Of a DNA stretch of 64,000 nt, positions 1-11,340 are shown piece after piece. The stretch covers positions 506,001 through 570,000 of the forward strand of contig NC_065570.1 in assembly GCF_937616625.2 (NCBI RefSeq), written 5' to 3'. Position numbers and translations under genes: made by a program. The notes beneath the pieces were generated by a model. The model made no database searches. It was given only the letters and a program-made list of their open reading frames with translations, and had not been told where the DNA came from. The DNA comes from Mercurialis annua (lineage: Eukaryota > Streptophyta > Magnoliopsida > Malpighiales > Euphorbiaceae). How positions within the stretch are numbered: position 1 is the first letter of the stretch; each line of letters begins with the position of its first letter.

Positions 1-69
1 TGTTAGTCACAAATCCATAAGGACCATAAATAGAATCAGCATATAAGTTGCGTGGTGTATAGCATATAC

Positions 70-719
70 CTAAATTCTTATGATTTGAAGATTCCCGCAT
101 CAAATTGGCACAGAACTCGTCTCCATCGTTTAAGGAATGCGTAGCCATAAATTCCATCAATTCTTTGTGTGCCTCGGGGTTATAGCTCTGTTCTGGGAGC
201 AAATGTTAGCTCATAATAAGTATACATATCTCCTAATATATGCAATCTAAATTCCAATTATGGCCAATGTGGGCCTAGATTGGATGGTTAAGACATCTCT
301 AAGTGCATTCAAACTCCGCCTCCGTAACAAACAACTAACAATACCATTTTTGACCAAAAAAAAAATTCCAATTACGAGATTTAGAGAGTGAAACCTGAAG
401 CTGAGAAGTGACAATCCTAACAGCAACATAAGTGAAGAAATTATGCAGATTTTGTGCAGCCTTAGCCTCCGGCGATGCTTCTCCAAATCCTTCATTAGTT
501 ATAAACGACCATTAATTAATTACCAAGAAACAGACAGAAATATATGCTACAGTAAACCTTTAGGACAGAAAACCCACCAGGAACATACATCTTTTGACAG
601 CTTAATCGGGTTGACCGAGCTCTTCTTGGATTCTTCCATAACCAAGAAGAGTAAGCTTGACTGGATTTCGACGGGTAAAACGAGAGCTGAGAAATTGCAA
701 GAATGGCTGAGGTTTCCAT
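70..719 (-). CDS. RbcX: RbcX-type Rubisco assembly chaperone, chloroplast (partial, 3' end beyond window)
   Basis: Minus-strand gene with three visible exons: 719..578, 489..395 and 187..70; the last exon(s) lie left of position 1. The start at 719 gives a Ser/Arg-rich N-terminus of about 43 residues that looks like a chloroplast transit peptide, followed by the mature start MYVPG. Exon 2 joins in phase and encodes GFGEASPEAKAAQNLHNFF, and exon 3 encodes SYNPEAHKELMEF and FCANLMRESSNHKNL, all hallmarks of plant RbcX. The family forms a helical homodimer that binds the C-terminal tail of RbcL and promotes assembly of the Rubisco L8 core in the stroma. All visible splice sites are GT-AG, and the exon 3 donor is GTATAT at 69..64. 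Intron 2 is about half filled by a degenerate SINE. RbcX1 versus RbcX2 cannot be decided without the missing C-terminus. Confidence 0.9.
263..363 (+). mobile_element. Degenerate tRNA-derived SINE in RbcX intron 2
   Basis: Same family as the SINE at 2203: it shares GCCAATGTGGGCCTA, GGATGGTTAAG and TCTCTAAGTGCA near the 5' end and AACAACTAACA near the 3' end, and ends in an A-run. It is flanked by 13-bp direct repeats (250-262 and 364-376) with one mismatch, the expected target-site duplication. The segment that should hold the B box is deleted or degraded, so this copy is probably transcriptionally dead. Confidence 0.8.
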
Positions 720-1048
720 TCTTTAGAGAAAATAGAGCAGTAGAAGATTTGGGGGGGTTGAACCATAAAATATCTTCCCCACATCACATGCTTCAAAATA
801 TCTTAGGACCCACAATTTGTTTTAGCTTGCAATTCAAGCATAAAAATGGTTTTGGGTCGGATCCATAACTGAATGAAATGGTACCAAATTTAATAAAAAA
901 ATATAGCCTGTTTTGTTATTTACTAATCATGGAAGGTTGTTATTTTTTAATTCAACGAATCACAGACACGAGTGACGACGGCAAACAAAAATGAAACCCA
1001 CCAAAAGGTCTCAAATTGTACACCAACTCTTCAGTCTCCACCCTCACA
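720..1048. promoter_or_regulatory. Divergent intergenic region between RbcX and the LysM receptor kinase
   Basis: Only 329 bp separate the two divergent start codons, so both promoters and both 5' UTRs must share this stretch unless undetected upstream exons exist. I see no clear TATA box for either gene. Confidence 0.5.
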
Positions 1049-4000
1049 ATGAACACAAACCTACTCTTCCTTGCGCTACTTCTACTTGTGTTGAAAGTGG
1101 AGACAAACTGTAAAACTGGGTGTGATCTTGCCTTAGCATCTTACAACATATGGAAAGGAGTCAACCTCACATATATCAGCACCCTTTTTACCTTAAACAT
1201 CACTCAAATACTTCCTTACAATATCCCTAATGTCCCAAACCAAGACAGCCTCTTAATCGATTCAAGAATCAGCATACCCTTTTCTTGTGACTGCTTAAAT
1301 GGTGATTTCTTGGGCCATACGTTCAATTATACCACACAGTCTGGTGATACTTATTCTAAAATTGCAAAATTTGCTTTTGCTAATCTCACCACTGAGGATT
1401 GGGTTCACAGGGTCAACACTTATGACACTACCAGGATACCGGACGGTGCTCTAATTAATGTCACCCTCAATTGTTCATGCGGAGATAAGCGTGTGTCTGA
1501 GAATTATGGGTTGTTCTCCACGTACCCGCTTAAGCCTGGCCAGAATTTATCTTCTGTAGCGGCAGAGTCTGGGGTACCGCCTGAGTTGCTGCACAAGTAC
1601 AACCCGGGAGTGAACTTTAATGCAGGGAGTGGAATTATTTATTTGCCGGCAAAAGGTTAGTAAGTTCTTTTAACATTTTTTATATACTATAATTTAGTTC
1701 TGTTATTAGGTGAGCTTTTATACAAGTCAAAGTTCACTGATAGCTTCAAAGTTCAAAAGATGATTCCATAAGCATATGTAACACACACCCACTTTGGTTT
1801 AGCAGGTCATAGATTAATGATTGGTAGGTCTTTGAAGTGGGCATAATTAAAGATCATATGCTCAAACTTAATCAGAGAATTTAACCACCAGAAATATGTA
1901 GTCTAAAAGAAAGATATGCTGATTTTTTCAATAAGAAAAGGAGTGAATAAAGAATGCTTATTTTTGATTGTCATTTTTTGAACAAAGGATCATTTCACCC
2001 CCTCAACTTGGCACGAAATATCGAAAAAGCCCAAGTTCATACAAGTGGATCACTTTTCCCCTGTACTTGGCAAAAACGTATTAAATCCCCTCTCCCACAC
2101 TCTCACCTTGGAGAGTGAACACACTCTCCGGTTTTTCATGGTAAATATTTAAAACAGCCCTTTATTTTTACTTTATTTTTTAAATTGACATCAAATTATT
2201 TTGCCAATGTGGGCCTAGCCTGAATGGTTAAGGCGTCTCTAAGTGCATCGAGAGGTTATGGGTTCGAACCACGTCTCGGTAACTAACAACTAACATGAGA
2301 CTTTAAAAAGTCGATTTTCACCTTTGATAAAAAAAAACATCAAATTATTTTTAAATTTCAAATATAACCTTTATATTTTTAAACTTCACAAATCAAATTA
2401 ATTTTCAAACAAAAGGTGAGGAATCTCTTTTCACCTTTTTCATTTACAAAATTTACCTAATTCATTATCAAAAAACTTAACCTAATCTCATAACCCGCCG
2501 CCTCAATCTTCTTCTTCTTCACACCATACCCCGTCGCCTCAAACTTCTTCTTCTTCACTGAACTGACGAACGGTGCTGCGACGACCTTCTTCCGCTGCCA
2601 ATTGCAATCTCCAGTGGTGACGATGGTGTTGCGACGAACGGCAATTATTTTTCAGTGCTGGACGAACAGAAATTTTACAGAGACAAACGATTGAAGCAGC
2701 AAGCGACGAACGGGAACCTTCACGGCTTCACCTCCAGCAACGAATCACTGAAGCATCGATCGACGAATGACATCAAGAATCCGCCGTTGCTGCCGTTCTT
2801 CGATCTATGCTTTAGTTCTTCGATGATTCTCCCTTGTGAAGTGTTTAATTTCTTTTGGATTGCTGTCTTTTCAATTTGTTTTGATTTTGAGGATTGATTA
2901 TGTTGTGTTTTTTGTTTTGTTTTGAAGGGTTATTTCAAAAGCTAAAATCCCACATTGGAAGTTTAAAAGACTATACTTGAGTTTATATAGTATTTTCTAT
3001 TATGGGTTGATAAGTGTGTTGAGGGGAAGGGAATAGGCTCGCGCGCCCCCCCCCCCCCCCCCCCCCTCTTCGGAGTTGGACTTGGGTGTGGGTGGATGAT
3101 TGAAATCAAGTGGGCTTAGTCCAAGGCTTGATTAAATTTTTTGCTACCTGAAATTATAATTATAATTTTTATTTAATTATAATTAAAACCTTATCTCAGA
3201 AAGCCCATATTTGACCAAGTAAAAATTTGTTTTGGTTAATGCCAATATTTTCGGAACAAACATTTCACTTACTCTTTAACACACGTTTTAATCACTTTTT
3301 AATTTTAATCTGCACTATCTGATTTCAGTTAACTTGAATTGTTCCTATTTTATGTCTACATTCATTTTTAACTTAAATTTTAAAATCATGGTTAGCTGGA
3401 TTAGTGGGGATACGAAAATCGTATCAAATATTCTACACTGTTACTTCTGATCCTACTTTTGAATAAGTAGAGGGCTTAGTTGTATCCTGGGGTATACGCT
3501 GAATATAGCGAAATATACTTTAGGTCAGTGAAACATTTTCACGCCTCAAAACTTTTACATTCTGTTCATCTCTCTGAATTATACAACAATCTAAAGTATA
3601 TTGCTATGACTACTGAGACGATGAATACGGGTCTTACCGGTGCTGACAAGACCGACGCTCCACCTACGGTCGCCCTTCCTACTGGTGTCGTTCCGCCGAC
3701 CATAATGGCAACCGTTCCATACGCCAAACCCTTTCCAGACATCTCAAAGATACAAGTCTTTGACGGTGAAAACTTTCGGAGATGGCAGGAGCGGATCTTT
3801 ACTGTTCTCGACATGCATGGTGTTGCCTCTGCATTAACTGAGGCAAAACCTCTTCCTACTGCTGTCAAGGAATCCGAAACATGGCTTTATGCCAATAAGG
3901 TTTGTCGACACACAATAATCAGTACATTATCTAATGAACTTTTTGACGTTTATTGTGCGTACAAGGAAGCAAAACAGATATGGGAGTCCATGATCAGCAA

Positions 4001-7000
4001 GTACACGGCTGAGGATGCTGGCAAACAGAAGTTTGTAATAGGCAACTTTTACAAATGGACGATGGCCGAGGATAAGGATATGATTTCGCAGATTAATGAA
4101 TACCACAAACTGCTGGAGGATCTTAAAGGAGAATCGATTGCACTCCCTGAGGAATTCGTTGCTGGAATTCTGATTGAGAAACTGCCTCAATCATGGAATG
4201 ACTATAAGCAGAATCTGAAACATAAGCATAAACAGCTTACTTTGCAGGAACTGATCACTCACATCATCATTGAGGAGACGAACCGAAAGGAGATCAAAGC
4301 TGCCCGAAATAAGGCACTAACAGCAAGGGCAAACATGGTGCAAAGCAAGGGGAACTTCAAGAGGTATGATCAAAAACCCCCTGTAGTTGTGAATTCCGAT
4401 TACATGCCCAAGGTTGCTAACTCCACTGCTTTTAAGAAAAAGAGTACATGTTTTGTGTGTGGAAAGCCAGGTCACTTTGCAGCTCAATGCAGAAAAAGAA
4501 TGAGAAATGGCAATCCTCCTAAGCCAAATGCGAATTTGGTTGAAGGAGATGACATAGTTGCTGCTGTCATTTCTGAAGTGAATCTGGTGGCTGATGCGAG
4601 AAACTGGGTGGTAGACTCTGGTGCTACCAGGCATATCTGTGCAAGCAGAGATGCTTTTTCCTCCTACAAACCAGTAGGGGATGGAGAAGAACATGTGTTC
4701 CTTGGTGATTCCCGAACAACCCCTGTTCTTGGAAAAGGAAAAGTTCTTCTCAAGCTCACATCAGGGAAGACATTGGCTCTGAATGGAGTACTTCATGTAC
4801 CAAATATTAGGGCTAATTTGTTGTCTGTTGCACTAATGGGTAAGGGTGGAGTTAAAGTGTCATTTGAGTCTGACCAGATTGTAATGACAAAAAATAATGT
4901 CTTTGTGGGAAGGGGTTATTGTAATCAGGGTTTATTTGTTTTGAATGTTGCTGAAATAATAAAAGAGACTGCATCTCCTTCTGCTTATATTATTGACTCT
5001 ATTGATTTATGGCATGCTAGATTAGGACATGTGAATGCTAGCTATATAAAGAAAATGCAATCAATTGGAATAATTTCTGGCATTAATAAAACGAATTTGG
5101 ATAAATGTCAAATATGTGCTGAAGCTAAATCAACAAAGAAAACATGTCATTCTGTTGTTAGAGAATCTGAACTACTTAGTTTAATTCACACTGATTTAGG
5201 AGACCTAAAACAGACCATGACTAGAGGTGGTAAAAAATATTATGTGACCTTTATAGATGACTGTTCTAGGTATGCTAGGGTTTATTTGCTAAGAAATAAA
5301 GATGAAGCATTTGATATGTTTTTAATTTATAAGGCTGAAGTTGAAAACCAACTTAATAAAAAGATAAAAAGAATTAGATCAGATAGAGGAGGAGAATACA
5401 TAGCATTTAATGACTACTGTGAAAAAGAAGGAATAATACATGAAGTAACCCCTCCATATTCCACTGAATCTAATGGTGTAGCAGAAAGAAAAAATAGAAC
5501 CCTAAAAGAAATGATGAATGCACTATTAGTTAGTTCTTCTGCTAGTGACAACTTGTGGGGTGAAGCAATATTAACTGCCTGTCATTTACAAAATAGAATA
5601 CCCTATAAGAAAACTGGTAAAACACCTTATGAACTGTGGAAAGGTTATAGACCTAACCTGAAATATTTAAAAGTGTGGGGGTGTTTAGCTAAAGTAATGT
5701 TGCCTGACCCTAAGAAAAGAAAAATAGGTTCTAAGACCTCTGATTGTATGTTTATTGGGTATGCTGAACATAGTGCTGCATATAGGTTCCTTGTTTTGAA
5801 AAGTGATGTACTTGATTGCAACACTATAGTTGAAACTAAAAATGCTGAGTTTTTTGAGAATGTGTATCCACTAAAGACTGAGTCAATTTCTCATATGCCC
5901 ACTGTTAATGAAAATGAAACTGAAAATATAACAGTGAACTCTACTGAGGAGTTGAGACGGAGCAAAAGACAAAGAATTGAAAATTCTTTTGGAAATGATT
6001 TTTATACTTATTTGGTTGATAATGAACCTCAAACTTTTAATGAAGCTGTTTTCTCTTCTGAATCTGTTTTCTGGAAAGAAGCTATTAAAACTGAAATTGA
6101 TTCAATTAATCAAAATAATACTTGGGTTTTAGTTGATTTGCCTCCTGGCGCAAAACCCATTGGCTGTAAATGGATTTTTAAAAGAAAAATGAATCCTGAT
6201 GGTTCAATTGAAAAATATAAAGCTAGATTGGTTGCGAAAGGCTTTTCTCAAAAACCAAACATTGATTATTTTGACACTTTTGCCCCTGTAACTAGAATTG
6301 CTTCAATTAGAGTTTTAATTGCCTTAGCTTCAATTCATAAACTTTTTATTCATCAAATGGATGTTAAAACTGCGTTTTTAAATGGCGAGTTAGAAGAAGA
6401 AATTTATATGACTCAACCCGAGGGTTGTGTTGTTTCAAAACAAAAGAACAAAGTTTGTAAACTTTTGAAATCATTATATGGTTTGAAACAAGCTCCTAAA
6501 CAATGGCATGAGAAATTTGACCAAGTTGTGATTAGTGATGGGTTTTCCTCTATTGATGTCGATAAATGTGTTTATACTAAAGTGACTGAAAATGAGTCTG
6601 TCATCATTTGTTTATATGTGGATGATATGCTTATCTTTGGTACATGCTTGGTATAATACATGAGACAAAGTCTTTTCTTGCTTCTCAATTTGATATGAAA
6701 GATATGGGTGAAGCAAATGTAATTTTGGGTGTTAAAATCATAAGGAATGGTGATAGTATTATGCTGTCACAAGGACATTATGTTGAGAAACTTCTTAAGA
6801 AGTTTGGACATTTTGATGTCACACCTGTGAGTACTCCTTATGATGCTAACACTCAATTGATGAAGAATAGAGGAGATCCTGTGGCTCAAACTGAGTATGC
6901 TCAGGTTATTGGGAGTCTGATGCATCTGACGAATTTCTCTCGACCTGACATAGCTTATGCTGTGTGTAGATTGAGTAGATATACTCATAATCCCAACCGT

Positions 7001-10000
7001 GATCATTGGAATGGCATTGTCAGACTAATGAAATATTTGAGAGGAACCATGAATTATGGTATCCTATACAGTGGATTTCCCGCTGTACTAGAAGGGTACA
7101 GTGATGCTAACTGGATCTCTGATTCAGATGAGACAAAATCCACTAGTGGTTATGTGTTTACACTTGGAGGAGGTGCGATTGCTTGGAGATCATCTAAGCA
7201 AACATTAATTGCCAAATCTACTATGGAGTCCGAGTTTATAGCTCTGGAATTAGCTGGCAATGAGGCTGAGTGGTTGAAAAACTTCTTAGTCAGTATTCCT
7301 TTGGGAATAAAACCAACTCCTTCAGTGTCTATGCATTGTGATTGCCAAGCGGCAATAGCCATTGCTAAGAATAAGGCTTACAATGGAAAGAATAGACATT
7401 TACGTCTAAGACATGATGTGGTAAAGCAATTGCAAAAGGATGGAATTATGTCCATTGATTATGTGAAGTCAGAGCTGAATTTGGCCGATCCTCTGACTAA
7501 ACCTTTGGGAAGGAAAATGATCCTTGAAACATCGAGGGGAATGGGACTTGTGCCAATTTGAGTATTAACCATGGTGGTAACCCGACCTCTGTGATTGGAG
7601 ATCCCATGAATTTGGTTCATACGGGTAATAACAAATCATGTGTTAGTCCCGCTAGTACTAAATTTTGATTTAGTTCATTCCTATGGTGTGTGTTGTACTA
7701 GAAGCAACTATTGTGAGGTTGAGATTGTAACTCTTAATGATTTCATAGTCCTTAAGGATAGTTTAAATTTAGTTGCTATATAAACTTGATGAAATCACCT
7801 ATATGAGTGTGGAGTGGGGCCGCTCCTATATGACTTGTGGCTAAGTCGTTAGAGCACTCATGAACAAACAGGTACGCGCACGGCCTAAATGCGCACAACC
7901 GCGTTGAGTAGCAGTTTGTAAAAGTATAATGTGATTGTTGAGAACTATAACTTACAAATGGAATTCTTGGTTCATAGAAGTTTAAAACTTCACCAGGCTT
8001 ACCGTGGGTTATAACTCTTCTTTTCAGGTTTTGGTTCATAGTCCAAAAGACACCGAAACTGATGCATTGTATTTAAATAGAGAATTAATCCAGCTAGCGT
8101 TTTTTGAAATAAGTGGGGGATTGTTGTGTTTTTTGTTTTGTTTTGAAGGGTTATTTCAAAAGCTAAAATCCCACATTGGAAGTTTAAAAGACTATACTTG
8201 AGTTTATATAGTATTTTCTATTATGGGTTGATAAGTGTGTTGAGGGGAAGGGAATAGGCTCGCGCGCCCCCCCCCCCCCCCCCCCCCTCTTCGGAGTTGG
8301 ACTTGGGTGTGGGTGGATGATTGAAATCAAGTGGGCTTAGTCCAAGGCTTGATTAAATTTTTTGCTACCTGAAATTATAATTATAATTTTTATTTAATTA
8401 TAATTAAAACCTTATCTCAGAAAGCCCATATTTGACCAAGTAAAAATTTGTTTTGGTTAATGCCAATATTTTCGGAACAAACATTTCACTTACTCTTTAA
8501 CACACGTTTTAATCACTTTTTAATTTTAATCTGCACTATCTGATTTCAGTTAACTTGAATTGTTCCTATTTTATGTCTACATTCATTTTTAACTTAAATT
8601 TTAAAATCATGGTTAGCTGGATTAGTGGGGATACGAAAATCGTATCAAATATTCTACACTGTTACTTCTGATCCTACTTTTGAATAAGTAGAGGGCTTAG
8701 TTGTATCCTGGGGTATACGCTGAATATAGCGAAATATACTTTAGGTCAGTGAAACATTTTCACGCCTCAAAGCTTTTACATTCTGTTCATCTCTCTGAAT
8801 TATACAACAGATTATTGTTGTATTCTGTTTATCCTTTGTTTTGGCTTGTTTATGTTGATGGCGGTTGATGATGGTGGAGGGGGTTAATGACGGTGATGAA
8901 GGCGGCTGGAATTAGTTTAATTAAGTTTAAGGGTGGTTGTTATTGGATTGTTAGTGATTAGGTGTAATTAGTCTTTAATTAGGTTATTTAGTTAGGTTTA
9001 ATTAGTTTAATTGTGAAAAAGGGCAAACAAATCCCTAATTTTTTTATTAATTAAGATTTTTATTAATTAGGAATAGTAAGTATTTTAATTAAGGTTAATT
9101 ATGATTAATTAGAATTAAATGAGAATATCCAGTTAATCAGATAATTCCACTCTCCTTTTTTGTACCGATCCGGTTTTGCCAAGTGCAGGGGAAAAGTGAT
9201 CCGGTTTTACGAGTTTGGACTTTTTTGATACTTCGTGCTAAGTTGAGGGGGTGAAATGATCCTTTGTTCGTCATTTTTTAATTGCTATCTGTTGTTTCCT
9301 GTAGCTTTTAGACTCACTGACTCACTGTAGTATTTGCTGACGAAATTTGAAAGAGTCATTATTCCATACCTTTTCTTTAGCTTTTAATTATTTCCTCTAA
9401 GACCTTCAATTATAATAAGTATTTTACAAGAAAATGAGAGCTTTTATATAAGCTAAAATCCCTGTATGTGTTAATATTTTTTTGAAAAAAAATGGAATTG
9501 TAGTGTTAAACCCATATATTGAAGTATGTATACCATCAGTAACAAAACAAATGGAGTTGAGTTTGTTTAATTTGATTAGATGTGTGGATTACTCATATAA
9601 TAAGATATTAAAGGTGAAGAATACAACCAGAAAATGAATCAATGATATAAATTAATTCATGGATATATTTGTGGCTTACTTATCATTGCTTGTTGGAGAT
9701 TACCATAATTATTCTTTAATGCATCATTGTTTACAAATCTAATCATTCATTTTTCAGAAAGACATGCCCCTTCCCTGTCACTCTCAATGTGCTGGCCCAT
9801 TCCCACTCAAAAACTACCTATTCTGCAAGTGTTTTATGACAAAATGATTTCATAACAAATGCATGACTAAATAACTTTATGAGCTAATATTAGTGTAACC
9901 GGTTTTTCTGTCTGCATTTTCTTCTTCAAGTATTAGACAATTTGAGAAGAAGAAATCAAAACGGCTGATTGACTCGACTGTTTAAACTTTAGCACATTTC

Positions 10001-11294
10001 CTGATGATATTCCTGATATGTAAAACTGAAAATAAAGAGATTATTAGATGGCAACATTTGGATTATCTTCTACCTAGAAATGGTTCTCACACTGTAACAC
10101 AAACCATCTCCTCTAGGCATTACTTGCAATAGCTATGCTTGTAATATACTAATTGGTTGACTGTTCTTATTACTAACTTGAGGGTTTTAAATCCTTTTGC
10201 AGATGCAACTGGAAATTACCCTCGACTTAAGAAAAGGTAAGCTATACCAGCATAGCATGATACGTGTTAAATTCTTATCATTTCTTCTTCATTGAACATA
10301 TCGAGTTAATCTAACAATTCTATCCAATTGTCCTGTTTGCCTATTTTTCAGTGCAGCTGGTATTGTCTATCTTGAGTATTTCCTCATTCTCCCTCTCAGT
10401 TTCCCCATATTGATTAAGTTCAATTTAAAGGCAGGCTCTGACATATCTTATCGTTATGGCATTTCAAGCAGGAATCTCAAGGACAGTTATTGCTGGCATA
10501 TCTATTGCCGGAGTTGCAGGAGCTCTACTTCTTGTGTTTTGTACATATTTCGGATGTTATAGGAAGAAGGATGTGAGCACAAAATTAATCCCAAAAACAA
10601 CTGCAGAACTCTATGTTAAACATGGACATGGTAATATAAGTATTTAGTTCTCTGATGTATTTTGCTATGTTGCAAACTTGTCATTTGTTGGTTGATTGGT
10701 GGCTATCCTGAGGAGTTTTAGGCTTTGGAAGCTGCTTGGAGAAATCTTTGGAAGCAACTGCCTTTGTTGCAACTCCAGGACTTGATGGATTTACAGTGGA
10801 CAAATCTGTGGAGTTCTCATATGAAGAACTTGCTAAGGCTACCAATGACTTTAGCTTGGCAAATAAGATTGGACAAGGAGGCTTTGGTTCGGTCTACTAC
10901 GCTGAACTAAGAGGCGAGGTTTGTTATAAATAGAAAACTGGGGAAGATTTTATGTGGCTGTCTACTATAGTTAATCAGGAAATATGTAGTGCATCTACTA
11001 TCCGAATGTCATTTCCTCATTTACTTCTGCCTCCTATATATATTTTGCAGAGAGCTGCAATAAAGAAGATGGATATGCAAGCATCAAAAGAATTTCTTGC
11101 TGAACTGAATGTTTTAACACATGTTCATCATTTGAACTTGGTATGGTAACTATCTAGAAAAACATTCATAGTATATATGGGGAATTCAGGTATCAATTAA
11201 TTGCAACTTTTTTTTGTTTTGCCAACTTGTTGAAGATTACTAGTATGTATTGATGAAGAATCAATCTACATATAAATTTAAGCAATGCCTCAAT

Positions 11295-11340
<46 letters not shown>

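Larger units (their letters stand above)
2901..8809 (+). mobile_element. Ty1/Copia LTR retrotransposon, young insertion
   Basis: The element has two 688-bp LTRs (TGTTG...CAACA), a 5-bp target-site duplication GATTA at 2896-2900 and 8810-8814, a gag-pol reading frame in the Copia order (protease, integrase, reverse transcriptase, RNase H) and a purine-rich tract AAGTGGGGGA directly before the 3' LTR. It inserted in the Mutator-like element within intron 1 of the LysM kinase, in the same orientation as the gene. The internal leader is only 17 nt, and no initiator-Met primer site is recognisable. The 560 nt between the pol stop and the 3' LTR hold no reading frame I can assign. Confidence 0.95.
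1980..9269. mobile_element. Mutator-like non-autonomous element, split by a Copia insertion
   Basis: Both ends carry inverted repeats starting GAACAAAGGATCATTTCACC and continuing for about 105 bp with scattered mismatches. The element is flanked by a perfect 10-bp duplication, GTCATTTTTT, at 1970-1979 and 9270-9279, a size typical of Mutator-like elements. Without the Copia insertion (2901-8809) and one 5-bp duplication it is about 1.38 kb and shows no transposase. It also contains the SINE at 2203. A relative with a similar left end lies at about 33971. Confidence 0.85.

Noticed and set aside
443..868. 141-aa open frame on the plus strand
   Set aside because: It lies antisense to RbcX exon 1 and intron, with no family resemblance.
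2203..2290. Possible tRNA gene
   Set aside because: A and B boxes are present but no acceptor stem closes and a TSD plus A-tail surround it; it is a SINE.
2655..2897. 80-aa open frame in the left arm of the Mutator-like element
   Set aside because: Low-complexity, no domain, ends at the Copia insertion; chance frame.
3046..3066. C21 run as an assembly error
   Set aside because: The same length in both LTRs argues it is real or at least inherited, although collapse of LTR reads could also equalise it.
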